A stretch of 64,000 nucleotides of DNA from Amia ocellicauda (Eukaryota; Chordata; Actinopteri; Amiiformes; Amiidae): contig NC_089866.1 in NCBI RefSeq assembly GCF_036373705.1, positions 19,747,501-19,811,500 of the forward strand, given 5' to 3'. Shown here one piece after another: positions 56,807 to 64,000 of the stretch. The first letter of the stretch is position 1; every line of letters starts with the position of its first letter. The notes beneath the pieces are model-generated. The model saw nothing but the letters and a program-made list of their open reading frames with translations, was not told the DNA's origin and did no database searches. A program made the position numbers and the translations under genes.

Positions 56807-59800
56807 CACAGTGAGGGAAAAAAGTATTTGATCCCCTGCTGATTTTGTACATTTGCCCACTGACAAAGAAATGATCAGTCTATAATTTTAATGGTAGGTG
56901 TATTTTCACAGTGAGAGACAGAATAACAACAAAAAAAATCCAGAAAAACGCATTTCAAAAAAGTTATAAATTGATTTGCATGTTAATGAGGGAAATAAGT
57001 ATTTGATCCCCTATCAATCAGCACGATTTCTGGCTCCCAGGTGTCTTTTATACAGGTAACGAGCTGAAATTAGGACCACTCTCTGAAAGGGAGTGCTCCT
57101 AATCTCAGCTCGTTACCTGTATAAAAGACACCTGTCCACAGAAGCAATCAATCAATCAGATTCCAAACTCTCCACCATGGCCAAGACCAAAGAGCTGTCC
57201 AAGGATGTCAGGGACAAGATTGTAGACCTACACAAGGCTGGAATGGGCTACAAGACCATCGCCAAGCAGCTTGGTGAGAAGGTGACAACAGTTGGTGCGA
57301 TTATTCGCAAATGGAAGAAACACAAAATCACTGTCAGTCTCCCTCGGTCTGGGGCTCCATGCAAGATCTCACCTCGTGGAGTTTCAATGATCATGAGAAC
57401 GGTGAGGAATCCGCCCAGAACTACACAGGAGGATCTTGTTAATGATCTCAAGGCAGCTGGGACCATAGTCACCAAGAAAACAATTGGTAACACACTACGC
57501 CGTGAAGGACTGAAATCCTGCAGCGCCCGCAAGGTCCCCCTGCTCAAGAAAGCACATGTACAGGCCCGTCTGAAGTTTGCCAATGAACATCTGAATGATT
57601 CAGAGGAGAACTGGCTGAAAGTGTTGTGGTCAGATGAGACCAAAATCGAGCTCCTTGGCATCAACTCAACTCACCGTGTTTGGAGGAGGGGGAATGACCC
57701 CAAGAACACCATCCCCACCGTCAAACATGGAGGTGGAAACATTATGCTTTGGGGTGTTTTTCTGCTAAGGGGACAGGACAACTGCACCGCATCAAAGGGA
57801 CGATGGACGGGGCCATGTACCGTCAAATCTTGGGTGAGAACCTCCTTCCCTCAGCCAGGGCATTGAAAATGGGTCGTGGATGGGTATTCCAGCATGACAA
57901 TGACCCAAAACACACAGCCAAGGCAACAAAGGAGTGGCTCAAGAAGAAGCACATTAAGGTCCTGGAGTGGCCTAGCCAGTCTCCAGACCTTAATCCCATA
58001 GAAAATCTGTGGAGGGAGCTGAAGGTTCGAGTTGCCAAACGTCAGCCTCAAAACCTTAATGACTTGGAGAGGATCTGCAAAGAGGAGTGGGACAAAATCC
58101 CTCCTGAGATGTGTGCAAACCTGGTGGCCAACTACAAGAAATGTCTGACCTCTGTGATTGCCAACAAGGGTTTTGCCACCAAGTACTAAGTTGAAGGGGT
58201 CAAATGCTTATTTCCCTCATTAACATGCAAATCAATTTATAACTCTTTTGAAATGCGTTTTTCTGGATTTTTTTGTTGTTATTCTGTCTCTCACTGTTAA
58301 AATACACCTACCATTAAAATTTATAGACTGATCATTTCTTTGTCAGTGGGCAAACGTACAAAATCAGCAGGGGATCAAATACTTTTTTCCCCCCACTGTA
58401 TATATATAATGCGGTTTTGGACACATTAATAGGGTGTCCTGCAGTTTGAAACCAACCAGGGTAAAATATGCAGATATCTTTGTGTAGTGCATAGAAAACA
58501 AAACATTCTAGAACCTCCCATCTGTTGTAGGTTTTCCTTTCCTCCATCCATTGTCTACCTTGATTTATCCCATTGTCGTCTGACATTCTAAAATGTTGAC
58601 GTGACCCTCTACCAATTTACGGATTGTGTATTTCACAAGCACACTCCAGAGCTTTGTGGGTTGTGCTACTGCATTCCCAGACGCCGATTCAGTGTTATGG
58701 GCCCTGGACCTTTATAGGAGAGCACAGGAAGGCAGATCATAGTTCATCCACATGAACAAGGCTTTAACTGTACTTCTGTTCACCTCCTATTCTTGGTCTT
58801 TGAAACCATCCCTGTGATTTCTAAGATGCTTTTAAATAAACCAATGTTTTCTCTGATGTGAGCACTGCCATTGTGTTTTAAACAGATGCCATTCTCTAGA
58901 ATGTTTTATCTGTAATTACAATTATAATCAGCATCTTTCCCTTTCATTTACTCGGAATACAAATGTATATTTTGCCAACACCCAAGGAACAAGATATAAA
59001 GACACACCCACACAGTGATTCACAAGTAGTTTAGTTTATAATGGACTGAGGTGTTGATAAAAAGAAGCTAACAAGGAATGGGATTGTCAGCAATTAAGAA
59101 TCTGACATGGCACAGAAAGCCTTGCTGTCATTTCCTGCTATGATTTGAGAGCAGCGGTTCATCAGGAGAATTACTGTAAATCCAGCTCAGCCAACAGACC
59201 CTGCAGCATTGTGACTGAACTTGCACTTTCAGCAGTGTGACTGATCGCTATTCTTCTAGCACAGATGGAAGTCTTTACTAACACTTTTTAACATCCCCCC
59301 CCCCCACACACAAACCTGCTCGTTACTCACACTGAATACAGAAGGCATTTAATTTCATCACACTTCATTTCAACACCAGCAACAGGAGTGTACAAGGAGA
59401 AGGCCACACAAACAGATATAAGGTCTAGGAGACTGAAGATGGGAAATTATGTTCCCTCTCAGGCATACGTCAAGCTTAAAGGAAAGTTAAGGTACGTTGC
59501 TGAAGTGTGATTTTGATTTTGTTTTCAGTTTCTTTGGGTCTTCATTGGTTTTTGGAGTTTACTTTTTTTATAACCTGTATCACTGGTATGTTGTAGTTTG
59601 AGTCACTGTATCAAAGAAAATAAATCCAAACTCTTCTCCCTTTATCACCTGAAATGATCATTCCTGACTGACGGAGACTTTGAAAAGCTGATTGATATTT
59701 TACGCCTGTTGATGGAAACGGAGCAGATGTTGAGTCTGCGCATGTGAAGTCATTGTACTGAGCAACTGTGTGAAGTGTCTTACAGGCTGGCACATGCTAT

Positions 59801-62800
59801 GGTGTGTTCAACATCCTTTGTGCAAAGATGTTTCATGTTTTACGTTGAAATGTAGGTATATTTGGGTTGACTTAAATACGTTGGTGAAGCATATGCAGTA
59901 AGTCTTATTGACAATTGAAATGTTGTGCTATATATGAGAGTTACAGTTACCACTACCTTGAAGGTCTCGTCCTCTACAATAAAAAAAAATACATTCCCCA
60001 AAAAGGAAAGGGGGAGCTTGTGAAATATCCACATTGTTTTAAATGGAATAGTGCTTTTCTTGCAACTTTGAAATATGAAATGGAAAAAAAAAGTATTGCT
60101 GTGGATTGTATGGAGACGGTATCTGTAGTGAAATAATGCTATGCACACCTGGAAGTCCTGGGTGGTGCAGCTACGAAGAGATTTCATTGTCACCTCCTGC
60201 CTGTTTGACTCCAGTGGCATTTTGTTTATGGCCAGGTCGCTTACAAGAAAGGAAACTGATTAATTTGTGTTGTTTAGTTGCACTTAATGTTTCTTTGTTT
60301 TATTTTTTTTTCTTGGACTGCAATTCATCTCTGAACTAAGAGTTAATTTGGCATTCCTCCAATGTAGCCACTGCCTTAATGTGATTGTTATCAGCGCTTG
60401 CTCTCAGGACCACAGAGAGATTTCCTATTGATCGAAGGTCCAGGCAACGGAGCTATTATAAGTTATTTTCAGTTGCTTTCATCTTCTGTGCAAAAAAAAA
60501 CTTAAAACATTGGCCACACACTGTAAACAATGCGATGTTCCTGGACTGCATTAACCTAATATTTCTAAAAGATGTAGGCCTAGTACATCTGAAGCACCGT
60601 CAGAGGTGTTTTTGACTTTAAACAATTCCCTGAATCTTCTTTTTTTTTTTCTTATTGTCAGTGAAAGAAATGCTATGAATCATGGGGCAAGAATTTTCTA
60701 GCAAGTTTTTATTTTTTTGGCCGATTAGCTAGGATCACCGGCACTGTCATCGCAAGATATTGCTGTGATCCCTCAAGCCTTGCAAAAGCACAGGTTCTTG
60801 CCAGTAACCAGCCGTGTGATTCCTATTGCTTAAGACCCAATATCAAGGCTCCACATACGCAGGAGGCAGCCTTTCAGACAGACTCCGTTGAGCCTCTTCT
60901 GTGTCTGTATTCAGTGAGCTGTGTCTGTCTGAGCTCCACTAGACCGCCGCAATGTGCAGCACCTACTGAGACGACGCTTTGCACAAATTGTTCAGTACGA
61001 GTTAAGCTGCAGCATATAGTGCACCATGTGCTTTTCATCCCCCTTGAAGGGAAAAATAAAAAAGGTGAAATTGTTTCCAGGCCTTTGAAGCTTTTTTTGT
61101 CTTGCACTGTCCAAATCTGTATATGGAGAATGACCAGCATAGCTTACAGGTGTTCATTTTTGTTTTCAGCACAGTTTGATTTCTGACCTCCGAGTATGTT
61201 TATTTTCATCTTTCAGGCTGCAGATGTTAAATTCTCTGAGGTTGGCCAGCTCTTGTTAAAACGGAGGGAGTGGACGGAATCGAAACGAGACGATGTGAAC
61301 CTGTAATTGTGCTGCGTTCTGTACAAATCTGGATTACAGCATGTGTTGTTTTGATTGGCCTTGATTTGCTTTCCTGTGATAATCTAGCTTGTTTAGTAAC
61401 CACTGTATCAGGAGCGCAGCGTAACAAAGGGAACAATGGCTGATTTTCTGAAGCTCTTCTGAGTGTAGCAGTCCTTCAATAAAACTCGGCAGTGTAAGGG
61501 TTTTTAAACGTTAACAGCCTTCCATCTCTAGAATAATGTCGAGTAACTCCCTGCTGGTGTCTAAATGGCAGGAAATTAAAATTGAAGTGATTAGAATCAT
61601 TACAGGAAACTAAAGGGAATGTTAAGACTCACTTTCTGGTGATGTATATTAATTTCAAGAGCGTTACATAACTCTTGACCTGTGAACTGTCCTGAAGTTA
61701 TGAGAATGAAGTATCGGTTCTCCCTGCTATAGTGGTAGGGCTACAGAGTAGTACAATGAAACAGCGAAAAGTTGTTTCTATCTTTTGCTTTATTTTAATT
61801 TTAGTTTGCTTGCTTCAGTCTATTAATACATCATTAGAATAGTCCTCAATAATTCATATAGGGAAACTTTATTCTTCACAACATCCTGACTAACTAGTAA
61901 TTTGTCCCTCTCAATTTTCTTAAAAAAAAAAAAAAAAACCACTAAGAATTATTGAAGTATTCATTTTAAATAGTATAGTGATCTGTACTGGAAATGTCAA
62001 CTTTTTTTTCCTTTCCAAAATTACTTTCTGCATGGATTGATTTGTGGTATTCTCATAGTTTCATCTACCAAAAAAATAAATTACATGAAGCAGTTCTTTT
62101 GGAATGTACTGTATTGGAACTGCAGTGTTTTTTTTAAGCATAGAATGGGATTAAATTTAACGAAGACTAACGGCAAATCTGAATCTTGGAAACGCTAAAT
62201 GTGCTTTTGATGAAGACGTTTGTTCTCTGGGGGCCAAGTGAGGCTGCTTTTACATGCCTTACTGCAAATCAGTGTCATAAATTAACAAACTCCAGTGACA
62301 CGGCCTAATGGCCAGGCTGGTCAACTCTGAGCTGCCCATCAGTTCACATTAACATTTACAATTAGTTTAAAAATTCACTCCCACGTCTAAACTAGCCTCT
62401 CTGAAGTCATTTTCAGCTTGCAGCATTGTTCTCCTCTTAGCAAATCTCCCAGGCCTACCCTGCGGGTTGGACAAGCTGGCACACGTATGAAGAATGAAGC
62501 AGTCCTGTTGTATTAAACGGGTAGAAAACACACCAAGGAATGTATTTCTTGAGGTTCAGGATGTTCCCACTCTCTCTCACACAAATTTCTAGGCTGCTTG
62601 GAGGTATGGAGTGTGTGCTTTTCTGTGAAGCTGTAATTTCTTTTCCAATCATGCAGCATCTGTGAAATGAGCATCCATCTTCTTTGTCTCCGCATTTCAA
62701 GAAAATCCCCTTCTTTTGAGGCAGGAAAAAACTAAACAATGTGTGCTAGAACAGTAATCCCACTGTGGACTAGGCAGACATCCAATAATTCTTGTATACC

Positions 62801-63229
62801 TGCAAACGATTGAATCTCGTTTTCCATTGTCAGATATCTGTCGCTGAAGGTTGGTCCTAGCTGTACCACCACCTCTGATTTCTATTCCCGGTCTTGTATG
62901 AGATGTAGCGCCTGGCTTTAAGGCATCTCTAGATCAACAGGTGTTCAGTGCATTTGTCTCCATTTTCGTTAATTTGTTCTTGTTTAAAAGGTTAAGTGTT
63001 TTACCTGGAAAATCCAGAGGACCAGAAGTTTGGGGTCTTTTTTTATTTATTTGTATTCTTAATTTTAATTGTACCTATATTTTTCCTCTTTAGGTGCTCG
63101 CAGTGCTGTGACCTGTTGAATAACTGGTACTATGAGAAAGATGGCAAACTGTACTGCCACAAGCATTACTGGGAGAACTTCGGGGAGTCCTGTCACGGCT
63201 GCACTCTGCTCATGACTGGGCCAGCGATG
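52243..63229 (+). CDS. limk2: LIM kinase 2, 5' part only (first three coding exons)
   Basis: Exons 52243-52258, 53169-53265 and 63094-63229 join in frame to 83 codons; the rest of the gene lies past the window. The protein starts [19 protein letters not shown] domain 1 has ligands at CAGC, HNSC, CSQC and CHKH; the last ligand is His, where human LIMK2 has Asp as I recall. LIM domain 2 starts at [19 protein letters not shown] and GESCHGC...LLMTGPAMV are close to human LIMK2 and differ from LIMK1. Known role: a Ser/Thr kinase that phosphorylates cofilin and so stabilises actin filaments, downstream of ROCK. PDZ and kinase domains are not in this window. An alternative first exon lies at 59439. 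Confidence 0.95.
52259..53168 (+). other. limk2: limk2 intron 1
   Basis: A 0.9-kb intron with nothing recognised inside. Confidence 0.75.
53169..53265 (+). CDS. limk2: limk2 exon 2, first half of LIM1
   Basis: 97 nt, phase 1 to 2. Encodes [14 protein letters not shown] and DIWHNSCF. Acceptor CCTCTCCAG is followed at once by GTAAGAAG, which itself looks like a donor. Donor GTAAGT. Confidence 0.92.
55007..55177. mobile_element. Fold-back repeat element
   Basis: Starts CAGGGGTTTTCAAACCAGTC. The arms 55030-55064 (GAGTACTCCCTGCCCTGCTG and on) and 55144-55177 are imperfect complements around an AATTAA-rich centre. The right outer end seems to be missing. It resembles a short non-coding DNA transposon family of fish that I cannot name. 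Confidence 0.65.
55238..55395. repeat. Poly-T tract and half fold-back copy
   Basis: A run of about 26 T (55238-55263), then a block ending GGAACCAAAACCACCTGGGC and CCCCAGGACCAGG, which resembles the right half of the preceding fold-back family. Confidence 0.55.
56702..56804. repeat. Poly-T, (TG)n and (TA)n compound repeat
   Basis: T tract 56702-56717, about 20 TG units to 56760, then about 20 TA units. Tc1 copy 3 is inserted at the TA end, and TATATATA continues on its far side. Confidence 0.95.
57038..57134. repeat. Long palindrome with TATA boxes in Tc1 copy 3
   Basis: Same 97-nt structure as in copy 2, arms CAGGTGTCTTTTATACAGG and CCTGTATAAAAGACACCTG, with several mismatches near the centre. 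The plus-strand TATAAAAGA lies about 55 bases ahead of the transposase ATG at 57177. Confidence 0.9.
57177..58189 (+). pseudogene. Tc1-like transposase, frameshifted
   Basis: Starts [14 protein letters not shown], with the paired-type helix-turn-helix domains and then [17 protein letters not shown] and PDLNPIEN, ending ATKY-TAA at 58187-58189. Near 57752 the run TTTGGGG has one G fewer than copy 1, which breaks the frame after GGGNIML. The Ala-Ala-Tyr codons after RRGN are missing, as in copy 2. No other disabling change is obvious. Confidence 0.93.
59439..59491 (+). CDS. limk2: limk2 alternative first exon (LIMK2b-like)
   Basis: A strong-context ATG (A at -3, G at +4) opens [17 protein letters not shown] plus two bases of an Arg codon, then donor GTACGT. 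The phase (2) matches exon 3, which is entered from exon 2 in the same phase. Human LIMK2b, as I recall it, also starts MG-x-Y, has Ala9-Tyr10 and Arg18, and is the same 18 residues long before CS-x-C. The product would lose the first half of LIM1 (the first three zinc ligands). It would use its own promoter in intron 2, just upstream. Position 6 is Pro, not Ser, so N-myristoylation is less likely than for the human form. Confidence 0.8.
63094..63229 (+). CDS. limk2: limk2 exon 3, end of LIM1 and start of LIM2
   Basis: 136 nt, phase 2 to 0. Acceptor TTCCTCTTTAG. Encodes [17 protein letters not shown] and [17 protein letters not shown]. Donor GTGAGT. Confidence 0.96.
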
Positions 63230-64000
63230 GTGAGTTCATAGGGACATCGATTTCACACTTGAATGGCCTTTGCCGAAAGGTTTAGAGTAATTCTAAGAGT
63301 AAAAGTAATTCCACCAACAATTCTGGTCCACTCTTATATCCAGAGCCCTTCTTCCCCTCTACATTAGTTGTTACCGAGCTGTTGGACATATTGCATAAGC
63401 AAAGGGTTCATTTGTGGCCCTGCTGTGTCTCTCGTCAGGCTCCTGCTTGGGGAGCAGTCATCGCGTGTGCCTCGGCTCATGAGAGCATTAAAGCAATGTG
63501 GTTATCCCTCGATTGCCCAGCCAAGACTAGCAATGTGCTGTAGCCAGCTCTCAGGTTTCCAACCTCATGGCCACACGACTCAGTTTTTATTTAAAGGAAA
63601 TCAGAGGTTTGGAGGAGTGTTGTGTCCAGGTCTGGCCCATTCCAATCTGGCAGAACTGTATCTGGGTTTCACAGGGACAGTTTGAAGATCTACAAAAGTT
63701 GAGATGCATGTACGTTGTTAATGGCCACTAAATGGATTTTTATTTCATAGCAGCGCTGACGACCTCATAAAGCGATTGTGTGGAAAGTGAAGCTGCAGGG
63801 GATTAAGCTGTGGTTTTGTCATCACTGCAACACTATGCAGTACCACAAAACTGAATGTTTGTGCATTTGAAGGAACTTTAGTTGTGAACCTTACTGCCCT
63901 ATGTAAAAATCCTCCTTCTTTGTGATAAAATAGGGTGTACGGGACCTTACTTGAGGAGCTTTTTCCCCTCTTAAAGTAGATTTTTAAAATATTGTTTAAA
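63230..64000 (+). other. limk2: limk2 intron 3, start
   Basis: The intron continues past the window edge; nothing recognised in this part. Confidence 0.75.

Larger units (their letters stand above)
56809..58398 (+). mobile_element. Tc1-like transposon copy 3, nearly full length
   Basis: A 1590-bp element of the same family as copies 1 and 2, from CAGTGAGGG to CCCCCACTG. TA follows on the right (58399-58400); on the left CA lies between the nearest TA and the element. The terminal repeats of about 200 bp show the same outer/inner GAGGGAAA repeats. It lies in limk2 intron 2, in the same direction as the gene. Confidence 0.95.
53266..63093 (+). other. limk2: limk2 intron 2
   Basis: A 9.8-kb intron. 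It contains fold-back repeats near 55.0-55.4 kb, a TG/TA microsatellite, Tc1 copy 3 and the alternative first exon. Elsewhere only A and T tracts and a short poly-C (about 59298) are seen. Confidence 0.8.

Noticed and set aside
61217..61310. Acceptor-like CATCTTTCAGGCTGC in limk2 intron 2, considered as an extra exon
   Set aside because: No frame after it fits LIMK2, and exons 2 and 3 already join in phase.

Overview
This window is vertebrate nuclear DNA, almost certainly from a ray-finned fish. Its genes are split by long introns with GT-AG junctions. It is AT-rich, carries many dinucleotide microsatellites, and holds Tc1-like DNA transposons of kinds common in fish. Two of its genes, rnf185 and limk2, lie side by side in the same direction, as I recall for their human orthologs on chromosome 22. 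I cannot name the species.

Layout. Positions 1-18.2 kb hold no exon I can recognise, only non-coding DNA with a deleted Tc1 copy (10.2-11.1 kb) and a decayed Tc1 relative (12.4-13.0 kb). A nearly full-length but frameshifted Tc1 copy lies at 18.2-19.8 kb. From 41.75 down to 20.23 kb on the minus strand I could join 13 exons into one complete open frame of 626 residues, a sodium- and chloride-dependent SLC6 transporter. Its introns hold MITE-like elements, Tc1 fragments, a tandem duplication and microsatellites. Between this gene and rnf185 lies an intron-containing tRNA-Leu(CAA) gene at 44.5 kb. rnf185 (promoter near 45.3 kb, coding 46.3-49.2 kb, plus strand) is complete at 192 residues and contains a 19-nt coding microexon. 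limk2 starts at 52.24 kb on the plus strand and runs off the right edge; only its first three coding exons are here, with a second Tc1 copy inside intron 2 at 56.8-58.4 kb. A separate alternative first exon at 59.4 kb matches the human LIMK2b N terminus in length, frame and several residues.

How the genes relate. The three protein genes are not one pathway. The SLC6 protein should import a small amino-acid-like solute at the plasma membrane, RNF185 is an ER-membrane ubiquitin ligase, and LIMK2 is a cytoskeletal kinase. The SLC6 gene and rnf185 point away from each other, and limk2 follows rnf185 head to tail less than 1 kb after the last likely rnf185 polyadenylation signal.

The observations most worth following up are the limk2 alternative first exon, the rnf185 microexon that carries a RING zinc ligand, a possible recursive-splice signature at limk2 exon 2, the SLC6 gene at a place where I know of none in mammals, and two Tc1 copies that share the same deletion and frameshift and carry a long palindrome with a TATA box on each arm.
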